Source: JAFDZO01 sp041859205
GTDB lineage: Bacteria; Bacteroidota; Ignavibacteria; Tepidaquicellales; Tepidaquicellaceae
DNA: 16,767 nt
NCBI GenBank assembly: GCA_041859205.1
Contig: JBHEKU010000336.1
Coordinates: 1-16,767 of the forward strand
Reading direction: 5' to 3'
Positions 1 through 6,921 of this stretch are shown piece by piece; the stretch's first letter is position 1, and each line of letters opens with the position of its first letter. The position numbers were made by a program, and so were the translations under genes. Below the pieces are notes generated by a model. It did not search any database, had not been told where the DNA came from, and worked only from the letters and a program-made list of their open reading frames with translations.

Positions 1-532
1 GAACGCCGCAAAAATTGCTTCGGAAATTATTGATGCTCTTCCTAAGGGAAGATGTTCTCCTGAAACAACTTCAGGCAGGGAAGGTTTTGTTCATCCGATT
101 GTAATGGAAGGCGGAGTTGAATCAATGACTTTGAAATTTATTATCCGCGATTTTACAGTAGAAGGCCTAAAAGAAAAAGAAGCGATGCTAAAAACTATTA
201 CAGAAAATACTCTCGCAAAATACAAGCGTTCATCCTATGAGTTTGAAGTTACCGAGCAGTATAGGAACATGAAAGAAATTCTTGATAAGCATCCACAGAT
301 AGTTGAGTATGCAAAGGAAGCAGTTACACGCGCAGGTATGACTCCGAGAGTTAATATTATCAGAGGCGGTACTGACGGTTCGCGTTTATCATTCATGGGT
401 TTGCCGACACCTAATATTTTCGCTGCGGAGCATGCGTTCCACTCGAAGCTTGAATGGACTTCAATTCAGGAGATGCAGAAGGCAGTTGATACCATTGTGC
501 ATTTAGTTCAGGTATGGGAAGAGAAATCATAA
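1..532 (+). CDS. pepT: Peptidase T (tripeptide aminopeptidase), 3' part only
   Basis: This is the C-terminal part of an M20B zinc aminopeptidase that removes N-terminal residues from tripeptides in the cytoplasm. The reading frame is open from base 2 with no start, so the gene begins upstream. About 176 codons are present, against roughly 400-420 in the family. The visible part begins with the end of the dimerisation (lid) domain, including the segments SPETTSGREGFVHP and FIIRDF. It then returns to the catalytic domain with RGGTDGSRLSFMGLPTPN and FHSKLEW, where the His of FHSKLEW corresponds to a family zinc ligand. The gene ends in TAA at 530-532. The next gene begins 6 bp later in the same frame, suggesting co-transcription. 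The family call is firm; the active-site region with the first metal ligands lies outside the window. Confidence 0.93.
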   Translation, partial: NAAKIASEIIDALPKGRCSPETTSGREGFVHPIVMEGGVESMTLKFIIRDFTVEGLKEKEAMLKTITENTLAKYKRSSYEFEVTEQYRNMKEILDKHPQIVEYAKEAVTRAGMTPRVNIIRGGTDGSRLSFMGLPTPNIFAAEHAFHSKLEWTSIQEMQKAVDTIVHLVQVWEEKS

Positions 533-538
533 ACTGTT

Positions 539-967
539 TTGATTAAGTCTTATACAATAGTTATTTTGCAATTAGCCTGCGTGATTTTTTTAATGATCAG
601 CGGGCAAGTACTCCCCGAAAATATATTTTTATTCATAGCTGAAATCCTGCTTTGTTTAGTCGGATTGTGGTCAGCATTATTATTGAATAAAAATTTTTCT
701 GTATTACCTGTTCCCGTTCAAAGCGCTGTACTAATAAAATCAGGCCCGTACAAATACGTGCGGCATCCGATTTATACAGTCGTAATTCTGCTTACTCTGA
801 TATGGATAACCGGAAAATTTTCTTACATAAATTTAATTGTCTGGATTGCTTTAATAGTTGTTTTCATAGTGAAGATGGATTATGAAGAGAACAAGCTGTC
901 TGAAAAATTCCCTGAGTATAAAAATTACGTTGCTAATTCAAAAAAACTAATTCCATTTATATATTGA
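539..967 (+). CDS. ICMT/PEMT-like membrane methyltransferase family protein
   Basis: A 142-residue integral membrane protein with about four hydrophobic segments (roughly residues 4-22, 28-48, 77-92 and 98-112). Between segments two and three it carries GPYKYVRHPIY (69-79). After the last helix it has an acidic, tyrosine-rich tail (EE at 116-117, FPEYKNY around 124-130). This arrangement is the SAM-binding signature of the isoprenylcysteine carboxyl methyltransferase / phospholipid methyltransferase superfamily. In bacteria these proteins methylate lipids or small substrates at the membrane, and the substrate here is unknown. The only workable start in the gap after pepT is TTG at 539-541, with no Shine-Dalgarno sequence. 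An ATG at 593 would remove the first helix. The stop overlaps the next start in the four bases TTGA, suggesting translational coupling. Confidence 0.82.
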   Translation: MIKSYTIVILQLACVIFLMISGQVLPENIFLFIAEILLCLVGLWSALLLNKNFSVLPVPVQSAVLIKSGPYKYVRHPIYTVVILLTLIWITGKFSYINLIVWIALIVVFIVKMDYEENKLSEKFPEYKNYVANSKKLIPFIY

Positions 968-1818
968 TAAAATTTACTCTGAAAATAATTTGTTTAGGAC
1001 TGATAGCTGTAACTATTTATTCGTGTTCTAAAAGTGACGATGCAATTGTATCGCCGGGAAACTCCGTAGATACTTCCACTAACTTTAAATATCCGTACAC
1101 TATAAACAGCAACTGGTTTTTTACTACTACTCCAAATTATTCATTCTATCCCGATTCAATAAGAAGATATATCTCGGGAATAGATTCAAGTATAGAAGTC
1201 GGATATGCTGTATGGAAAAATGACACAGTGATAAACGGAATAAATGCAAGAGTGCTTCGTACAAATCACACTTCATCCAATCACGCTTATAACACTACTG
1301 AGTGTTATGTACAGACAGATACCGGACTTGTAAATATTAGTTTTACTGAAAGCCCGAGCTTCGGTCCTTTCCGCCCAAATCCGAATTATAAATTTATTTA
1401 TAATGAAAAAAATTATTACTCAATTGATGAATTCAGGAGTAAAGAATTTAGCGGATTATTGGTTAACAGAGATTCAGCATCTGCGCCAATAAACTGCATT
1501 AAGTATCCGATTGTAACTAATACCGAATGGTACTTTAGAAAAACAAGCGCACTTCAGATTCAAAAGAAAAAATATTTAGATTATGTTCAGATTCAGACTG
1601 CGGCGGGAATTTATAATTGTATAACGGTTCAGCTTAGTAATTATCAGGGAAATGTTCGCGATACAAATTTTGTACAGTTAGATTATTTTTCAAAAACAGG
1701 TATGGTAAAGCGCTCCAGAAAATTTAAAAACATTGCCTTCTATTATATGGGAAATATCATAGGGTATTTTGATGTAGGTGAAGAGGTAGTGCTTAATTCA
1801 GTAAGTATAGTTCCTTGA
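964..1818 (+). CDS. Predicted lipoprotein of unknown function
   Basis: A 284-residue exported protein. The N-terminus has a basic start, a hydrophobic core and a lipobox-like end (TIYSC, Cys21), so signal peptidase II cleavage and lipid attachment at Cys21 are predicted. The residues after the cysteine (SKSDD) resemble the acidic lipoprotein-export signals described in Bacteroidota, so surface exposure is possible but is inference. The mature part is rich in Asn, Tyr, Ser and Thr and looks beta-rich, with no motif I recognise. The start is TTG at 964, inside the TTGA overlap with the preceding stop; no ATG near this position would keep the signal peptide. The pepT, methyltransferase and lipoprotein genes form a tight co-directional run. 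Function unknown. Confidence 0.72.
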   Translation: MIKFTLKIICLGLIAVTIYSCSKSDDAIVSPGNSVDTSTNFKYPYTINSNWFFTTTPNYSFYPDSIRRYISGIDSSIEVGYAVWKNDTVINGINARVLRTNHTSSNHAYNTTECYVQTDTGLVNISFTESPSFGPFRPNPNYKFIYNEKNYYSIDEFRSKEFSGLLVNRDSASAPINCIKYPIVTNTEWYFRKTSALQIQKKKYLDYVQIQTAAGIYNCITVQLSNYQGNVRDTNFVQLDYFSKTGMVKRSRKFKNIAFYYMGNIIGYFDVGEEVVLNSVSIVP

Positions 1819-1877
1819 TTAGTAGACATTAAAAATTGGATTTTTTATGTTTTTAATTCTGCCTAAATTTAAAACAA

Positions 1878-2285
1878 ATGATAAAGCATCCATCATATAA
1901 TAAAACTATTACTCTGCTTGTAATGATTGTATTTACTCTGGTAAATCTTTCTGCTGTAAGCAATGTTTTTTGTTCTATGAAAGATACGACGGATTGCTGC
2001 TGCAAAGTAAAGACTGAAAAGAAAAGTTGCTGTGCTGAGAAAAAGGAAGTTAAGTTTACAAGGCATTGTGTTTGCGAAATAAAAGAAGCCCAGACTGATC
2101 CGGCTGAATTACCGCAAAACAAAATTGTAAATATTATAACAAAGACTTTAAAAATTTTCACAACTTCTGAAATTTCATTTTCAGGAAATGAAAATGTTAA
2201 AATTTATTCAAACTCTCTAATAAGTACATTTCACTCGCCTCCGAACGAAGATATAAATACACTCAAATGCGTTCTTAGAATTTAG
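1878..2285 (+). CDS. Small membrane-anchored Cys/His-rich protein, putative metal-binding
   Basis: A 135-residue protein with an N-terminal hydrophobic segment (about residues 11-32) that acts as a signal anchor or signal peptide. It is followed by a compact ligand-rich stretch: Cys32, CCC at 40-42, CC at 51-52 and HCVC at 63-66, mixed with many Lys and Glu. The C-terminus has HSPP at 119-122 and ends LKCVLRI. The combination of a short hydrophobic N-terminus, Cys pairs, a His-Cys pair and a late PP resembles small Bacteroidota proteins named for HYC, CC and PP motifs, but the order differs and I cannot confirm homology. It lies immediately upstream of two other Cys-rich exported proteins on the same strand, so a role in metal binding or delivery in the envelope is inferred. 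The start is ATG at 1878, with no Shine-Dalgarno sequence. Confidence 0.68.
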   Translation: MIKHPSYNKTITLLVMIVFTLVNLSAVSNVFCSMKDTTDCCCKVKTEKKSCCAEKKEVKFTRHCVCEIKEAQTDPAELPQNKIVNIITKTLKIFTTSEISFSGNENVKIYSNSLISTFHSPPNEDINTLKCVLRI

Positions 2286-2326
2286 AAATTAAAATTTATC
2301 AAAAAAATTTTAATGAATTTTCTAAA
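2281..2326. other. AT-rich imperfect inverted repeat between two Cys-rich genes
   Basis: TTTAGAAA at 2281-2288 is matched by TTTCTAAA at 2319-2326, and TTAAAATT next to the left arm is matched by AATTTTAA next to the right arm, with one small bulge. It spans the stop of the upstream gene and an alternative ATG (2313) of the downstream gene. It may be a weak RNA structure or processing site, or simply AT-rich coincidence. Confidence 0.35.
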
Positions 2327-2342
2327 TTTTAAATTATTAATC

Positions 2343-3086
2343 ATGAAAACGAAACTCTTCTTAAGCATCCTTGCTTTGGCAATGGTAGCTGTTGCATTTA
2401 TGTATGGCAGTTCATATGGTGACCAAAAATCATGCTGCTGTACCAATTGTGTATGTGTAAGCTGTACATGTGCTGAAGGTAATTGTTCAGGCTGCGGCGA
2501 TAATGGATGTTGCACTGCAGGAAACTGCGCAATGACAAGCTGTGATTCTAAAAAAGGCTGCGGTTCAAGCTCAAGCTGTGATTCTAAAATGACATCAGGC
2601 GGCGCTTTAGTAACTGCTGCTTGCTGCTGCACAGATTGCAAATGTGAAAATTGTACAGGCGCTGAAAACTGCTGCAAAGACGGCGGCTGCAAAGGATGTA
2701 AAGATAATAACTGCTGTGATAAAGGAAATTGTGCCGGTGGAAACTGCTGTAAAGATATGAAGACATCAGGCGGAGTATCAAGCGATAGCGCAGTTTGCGT
2801 TGTCTCCGGTGAACCGCTTGTAAAAGGAAAAGAAGTTGTATTGAATTATCTTGGAAAAGATTATAGCTTCTGCTGTGATAACTGCGTAACCTCTTTTAAG
2901 AATGAACCTATAAAATATGTTAAAGACGGTTTGATGTGTCCTGTAATGAACGAACCTGCTAAAAAAAATGTTTCTACCGTATATGAAGGAACTAAATATT
3001 ACTTCTGCTGCAAAATGTGTATAAAGGATTTTGAAGCAGATGCTAATAAATATTTAAAGAAAGAACCAAAGACAGATAATAAATAA
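2343..3086 (+). CDS. Exported metallothionein-like protein with two YHS/TRASH-like fingers
   Basis: With the ATG at 2343 this is a 247-residue protein with a clean signal peptide (about residues 1-26). An in-frame ATG at 2313 would add ten residues before it and is less likely. Residues 31-136 hold 30 cysteines as CC, CCC, CxC and CxxC clusters. These are arranged as two related blocks (31-73 and 94-136), each starting CCCT-(N/D)-C and each followed by a TSGG linker. The C-terminal part (about 150-240) has two finger-like units: Cys152 paired with FCCDNC (177-181), then MCP with Cys199 paired with FCCKMC (222-226). Each ends in an F-x(n)-KY segment, as in YHS/TRASH metal-binding domains. There are 38 cysteines in all. 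The likely role is binding soft metals such as copper or zinc in the envelope. The metal and any partner are unknown. The next gene starts directly after the stop. Confidence 0.8.
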   Translation: MKTKLFLSILALAMVAVAFMYGSSYGDQKSCCCTNCVCVSCTCAEGNCSGCGDNGCCTAGNCAMTSCDSKKGCGSSSSCDSKMTSGGALVTAACCCTDCKCENCTGAENCCKDGGCKGCKDNNCCDKGNCAGGNCCKDMKTSGGVSSDSAVCVVSGEPLVKGKEVVLNYLGKDYSFCCDNCVTSFKNEPIKYVKDGLMCPVMNEPAKKNVSTVYEGTKYYFCCKMCIKDFEADANKYLKKEPKTDNK

Positions 3087-3536
3087 ATGAAAAAAATAGC
3101 AATTTTTATATTGTTTTTGCTTGCACCGTTATCCTTCGTCCATTCACAGGTGATACAGGCAACTGTAGGTGTGGACGGATTTACATGTTCGCTATGCGCT
3201 AAAGGCGTTGAAGAAGAATTTATGGCTATGGATTTTGTCAAATCAGTAAAGGCAGATTTAAAAAAAGCTACTTTTACAATAGTTTTTAAAAAAGATGCCA
3301 GGATAGATATTAACATGCTTAAGGACGGCGTTACAGACGGCGGATTTAGTGTGCGGGATATTCTTATAAAAGCTGAAGGTACTTATGAGAATAATCATTT
3401 AATCACAGGTAATACTCCTGATTTAATATTGAAGAATCTCAGCAGCGAATACAATAATGGAGATAAGATTGCTATATCCGGAATTGTAAGTCTTTCAGAT
3501 AATATTATAAAAGTAAAACAGGCAAAAAAGATTTAA
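3087..3536 (+). CDS. Exported HMA-like heavy-metal-binding protein
   Basis: A 149-residue protein with a signal peptide (MKKIAIFILFLLAPLSFVHS). It is followed by a domain (about 24-95) resembling the heavy-metal-associated ferredoxin-like fold: GFTCSLCAKGVEEEF carries the metal-binding CSLC (34-37), and the later beta/alpha pattern fits the family's beta-alpha-beta-beta-alpha-beta order. The rest (about 96-149) is a short beta-rich extension I do not recognise. HMA domains usually carry Cu(I) or similar ions in the cytoplasm or on ATPases, so an exported one next to two Cys-rich exported proteins suggests metal transfer in the periplasm. The ATG at 3087 directly abuts the upstream TAA, so this is almost certainly one transcript. 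A terminator follows about 30 bp downstream. Confidence 0.8.
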   Translation: MKKIAIFILFLLAPLSFVHSQVIQATVGVDGFTCSLCAKGVEEEFMAMDFVKSVKADLKKATFTIVFKKDARIDINMLKDGVTDGGFSVRDILIKAEGTYENNHLITGNTPDLILKNLSSEYNNGDKIAISGIVSLSDNIIKVKQAKKI

Positions 3537-3565
3537 GAACTGTTTTAATATTTAAAGATACTAAC

Positions 3566-3602
3566 AGCCTCTTTCTGAGATAATCGGGAAGAGGCTTTTT
3601 TT
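3566..3602 (+). terminator. Rho-independent terminator after the Cys-rich gene cluster
   Basis: The arms AGCCTCTT (3566-3573) and AAGAGGCT (3589-3596) pair perfectly over 8 bp around a 15-base loop, followed by six T (3597-3602). It lies about 30 bp after the stop of the HMA-like gene and separates that run from the phosphoesterase gene. Confidence 0.88.
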
Positions 3603-3655
3603 AAGCCGAATTTAATTCTGAAACGAATTAAGTTGCAAATACGTTTAATAAATTA

Positions 3656-4987
3656 ATGGGATCACGAATTTGGTTTTTTGTAATATTTTTTACGGTAATA
3701 GGAATAATTCATTTTTTTGCTTTTTGGTCATTCAGGAAATTCGGCAATTCAAATCCATACTTTCCATTTATACCCAAGAACAAAACAAGAGAAAAGTTAT
3801 GGAAGGTTATAACTATTCTTCCTTTCATTATACTAAATATACCTTATATATATTTAGTGACAAACAGGATGGACTTCAGTACCGCCCCGAGATGGATATA
3901 TAATTTATACATCATTCCTTTTTTTATTTTTCAGGCAGGAGTTATTTTTTTAGGCCTGCTTATGCTGGCTTTAAAACTGATAAAGCTTCCTGTTTTTCTT
4001 TTTTATTACGTAACAAATAAATTCCGGTACTTCAAACAGAAGTATTCAAAAGTAAAAGAGAACAGAGATTTTAAAAAGTTTGATGAATCCCGCAGAAAAT
4101 TTATAAGAGCCGGGGGAGTACTATTAACAGGTTATACATTTACCAGTGCCACAATCGGCGTAATAAAGAAAGATGAATATGCTATCACTGAAAAAGATAT
4201 TTTCATTTCTAATCTGCCTTTTGAATTACAGGGGCTTAAAATTCTTTTAATAAGTGATATACACTCAGGTCCTTATATGGGTGAAGAACAGATGAAGGAA
4301 TATGTTGATGTTTTGAACAGCTATAATGCGGACTTAATTTTAATACCCGGGGACTTAACAAATTCACAAAGAGACGAAGTGTATCCTTTCACAAAAGCTT
4401 TCAGAAATCTTAAAGCTAAATATGGTGTATATGCAACACTTGGTAACCATGATTATTTTCACGATGCAGAGTACGTAGCTAAAGCTGTTCTGGGTGAAAC
4501 ACCTATAAAGCTGATGAGAAACGAAAACAAGATTTTAGAAATCAACAATCAGAAATTGCTGCTGATGGGTATGGAAGATACCAGAACAAGCGGCGCGAAT
4601 TTCGATCCTGTTGTTTATAAATATTTTGATAAAACGGTAGCAGATGCTAAAGAAAACTTAAGAGTAAATAATCTGGCATTTGAATCGGTTCCTAAGATTT
4701 TAATGTATCATAAGCCGTATTTCTTTAATGATTTTTCCAAAGAAAAAATTGATTTAACTGTCAGCGGTCATACGCATGGCGGACAGATAGTATTTGCAAA
4801 GCTCGGAAGTCTTAATCTTTCGATTGCATCATTTGTAAGTAATTTTCTGGAAGGATTATATAAGAACGGAAATTCAAATATGTATATCACAAGAGGCATC
4901 GGAACAGTCGGGCTGCCATTGAGATTAAACTGCCGCCCTGAAATTACAATTTTAACTCTTAAACAAAAAAGCCCTGCTGAAAATTAA
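3656..4987 (+). CDS. Membrane-anchored calcineurin-like metallophosphoesterase (YkuE/YaeI type)
   Basis: A 443-residue protein. About four hydrophobic segments occupy residues 5-25, 50-70, 85-108 and 111-120. A twin-arginine-like segment (SRRKFIRAGG, 145-154) followed by a hydrophobic stretch resembles an internal Tat signal, as often precedes this domain. The catalytic domain has the full two-metal motif set: DIH (201-203), GD (232-233), GNHD (263-266), His352 and GHTHGGQ (371-377). It ends with RGIGTVGLPLRLNCRPE, typical of the YkuE/YaeI branch. Members hydrolyse phosphoesters; some act on lipid pyrophosphates such as UDP-diacylglucosamine, but the substrate here cannot be assigned. The ATG at 3656 is the first in frame after the upstream terminator. 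The gene stands alone, and its stop lies in the loop of a terminator hairpin. Confidence 0.92.
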   Translation: MGSRIWFFVIFFTVIGIIHFFAFWSFRKFGNSNPYFPFIPKNKTREKLWKVITILPFIILNIPYIYLVTNRMDFSTAPRWIYNLYIIPFFIFQAGVIFLGLLMLALKLIKLPVFLFYYVTNKFRYFKQKYSKVKENRDFKKFDESRRKFIRAGGVLLTGYTFTSATIGVIKKDEYAITEKDIFISNLPFELQGLKILLISDIHSGPYMGEEQMKEYVDVLNSYNADLILIPGDLTNSQRDEVYPFTKAFRNLKAKYGVYATLGNHDYFHDAEYVAKAVLGETPIKLMRNENKILEINNQKLLLMGMEDTRTSGANFDPVVYKYFDKTVADAKENLRVNNLAFESVPKILMYHKPYFFNDFSKEKIDLTVSGHTHGGQIVFAKLGSLNLSIASFVSNFLEGLYKNGNSNMYITRGIGTVGLPLRLNCRPEITILTLKQKSPAEN

Positions 4988-5005
4988 TTCAGCAAGGCTT
5001 TCTTT
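4968..5005. terminator. Bidirectional terminator between convergent genes
   Basis: The 14-bp arms 4968-4981 and 4988-5001 pair with a single C-A mismatch. On the + strand a T-rich tail follows (TTCTTT); on the - strand the A-rich flank 4961-4970 reads as a T-run. It can therefore end both the phosphoesterase transcript and the leftward operon ending at 5027. The six-base loop AATTAA contains the phosphoesterase stop codon (4985-4987). Confidence 0.87.
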
Positions 5006-5026
5006 ATAAATAAAATTAACTTCGTA

Positions 5027-6889
5027 TTATTTTAACAGGATCATTTTTTTGATCTGGTTGAACTCACCTGATACTAATTTAAAATAATAAATACCGCTTG
5101 AAAGTGCTGCAGCATTGAATGAATATTCATATCTTCCTGCCTGCATATTTTGATTGACTAATTCCGCAACTTCTCTTCCGTTAATATCATAAACTTTTAA
5201 CGAAGTGAAAGATGCTGCAGGAACATCAAATTTAATATTTGTAGTCGGGTTGAACGGATTCGGATAATTCTGGTATAAATTATATTTTTCCGGAATTTCA
5301 GTTCCTAAGCTGGAAATACCAACATCAACCGTATCAAATATTGCTATTTGATTTATTGCATTGGTCATATTCAATACTGTGGAAGAGCTGGTACCTGTAT
5401 ATGAATTTGTTCCACCGCCAAGCCATCTCTGGAAGTAATATGTTTTTCCGTTGTATTGAACCTGTAAAGGTGAAATGTTCAGCGTTACATTTGAATTTTC
5501 ATCCCAGAATTGGTTTCCGTTAGCCACAGTTACTGCTAATCCGCCCGGGTTTGTATTTGTTGTAAGCTTATATTGTGTTTTAAAAATTGCCGTATAGTTT
5601 GAAATGTTAGCATTGATGTTTACAGTTTGAGCTGTATCTGTGCTACCATTGCTCCAGTTTTGAAATACGTATCTTGTAGTAGCGAATACCTGCGGAGTAG
5701 CTGCGCTTAAGCTATGATTTGAGCTCAGGTCCCAGGTAAATAATTGAGAGGCCCCGTAAGAATTTCCATCTACTCTGAATGATAAATTAGACTTGTTAGT
5801 GCCGACAGCAATAAAGCTTTTTCCTACATTATAGTTTACTGCAATCTTATGTGATTTGCCTAAACTATTTGTAGCAGTCACAACAACCTGATATATTCCT
5901 GCAGGAACACTTCCTGTAGAAGCAACATTCATTGCAAGTGAATCAGGGAAGCTGCTTAATGTATTTCCGCTAGGGAAAGTTACTGAAATACCGGCAGGAT
6001 TACCAACTACTGAAGCAGTAAAGGTAATTGCTGAATTATAGCCGTTGGCAATATATGGTACTGCTATTTTATAATTTGCATTTTGTGAGCTTCCTGCGGT
6101 AACTACTCTGAAAGCTGTATTTGGAAGCAAACAAAAATCGGAAAGCTTCCAGGCTGAATTCAAAACTTCTTTATTTTGCTGCTGAATAAAAGCAACTGCA
6201 GTTACCTGTGCGGGATTCCAGAGAGCATCTTTTTTAACTCTGAATTCATAGTCTTTTCTTGTTCCCGGTGTTAGTTCAAGCGCAGTTCCGGTGCCGCTCG
6301 GTAACATTTTTCTCATTACTGTATGAAAATTTCTTTCTCCGTTGGTTCCGGGTGCAGAAGCATACGTAATTAACTTTTCCATGATTGCAACGTGAAGAAC
6401 TGCAGATGGTGAAGTAATTGCTGTTTCACAATAAACTGTTACCAATACCTGCAAGCTGTCTGAACCAATATCATTTTGTCTTACAATAATTGTAACCGGA
6501 CTTAACAAAGCGGTCCTGGTATTGAATGCTGTCATAAGCTGTCCGTTAGTGTAATTCGGTTCCAAAGTTGTGGTACCATCCATCTGAAGCTGTGGGATTG
6601 CATTTACGCTGTAATAGTTTCTTCTGGTATTATTATCGGTAATATTGTATGCATACATAGGGTCATTTCCCGGTGCAGGCCAGTTCATGTGATAACTTAG
6701 CCCCATAATTTGAGCCTCTGTAAGCGAGCTCATAAAGGCATCGACTGTAGGATTATTTGATGCGCAAGGACCGCATGTAGAGCTTGTATATCTTTCTACT
6801 AATACTGTTCTATCTCCTGCAACTGTGACGTTGAAACTACAAATTACAGAGACGAGCAGTAGTAAATTCAGTAAAGATTTGAATTTCAT
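5027..6889 (-). CDS. Omp28/thioredoxin-like surface protein with T9SS type A sorting domain (CGPC form)
   Basis: A 620-residue exported protein with a signal peptide at about 1-24. Residues 27-270 resemble the Omp28 family. They start VLVERYTSSTCGPCASNN, so a thioredoxin-style CGPC sits at 39-42, and continue with YHMNWPAPGNDPMY and AIPQLQMDG. Next come an Ig-like beta region (about 255-355) and two InlB-B-like repeats, recognised by FQNWSNGSTD...YTAIF and FQRWLGGGTN...IAIF. The C-terminus (about 537-620) is a T9SS sorting domain: QNYPNPFNPTTNIKF, VYDINGREV, GIYYFKL and a basic end IKKMILLK. The protein should cross the outer membrane and be attached or released at the surface. A redox or disulfide role is inferred from CGPC only. 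It is last in the leftward run, 32 bp after its paralogue. Confidence 0.88.
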   Translation of the reverse strand: MKFKSLLNLLLLVSVICSFNVTVAGDRTVLVERYTSSTCGPCASNNPTVDAFMSSLTEAQIMGLSYHMNWPAPGNDPMYAYNITDNNTRRNYYSVNAIPQLQMDGTTTLEPNYTNGQLMTAFNTRTALLSPVTIIVRQNDIGSDSLQVLVTVYCETAITSPSAVLHVAIMEKLITYASAPGTNGERNFHTVMRKMLPSGTGTALELTPGTRKDYEFRVKKDALWNPAQVTAVAFIQQQNKEVLNSAWKLSDFCLLPNTAFRVVTAGSSQNANYKIAVPYIANGYNSAITFTASVVGNPAGISVTFPSGNTLSSFPDSLAMNVASTGSVPAGIYQVVVTATNSLGKSHKIAVNYNVGKSFIAVGTNKSNLSFRVDGNSYGASQLFTWDLSSNHSLSAATPQVFATTRYVFQNWSNGSTDTAQTVNINANISNYTAIFKTQYKLTTNTNPGGLAVTVANGNQFWDENSNVTLNISPLQVQYNGKTYYFQRWLGGGTNSYTGTSSSTVLNMTNAINQIAIFDTVDVGISSLGTEIPEKYNLYQNYPNPFNPTTNIKFDVPAASFTSLKVYDINGREVAELVNQNMQAGRYEYSFNAAALSSGIYYFKLVSGEFNQIKKMILLK

Positions 6890-6921
6890 TTTCCCGCTTT
6901 TATTTTATTAAGAATTTTAAA

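Noticed and set aside
1836..1861. Bacteroidota-type promoter (TTG and TAATTCTG) before the small Cys-rich gene
   Set aside because: The -7-like box is a fair match, but the spacing to the TTG is about 15 bases, shorter than usual, so the call is not supported.
1853..2161. Leftward open frame opposite the small Cys-rich gene
   Set aside because: It lies antisense to a gene with a convincing membrane segment and metal-ligand pattern and has no recognisable features of its own.
2282..2692. Leftward Gln/Leu/Pro-rich open frame opposite the metallothionein-like gene
   Set aside because: It is the complement of repeated Cys codons (TGC/TGT read as GCA/ACA in other frames); low complexity arises from the Cys-rich gene.
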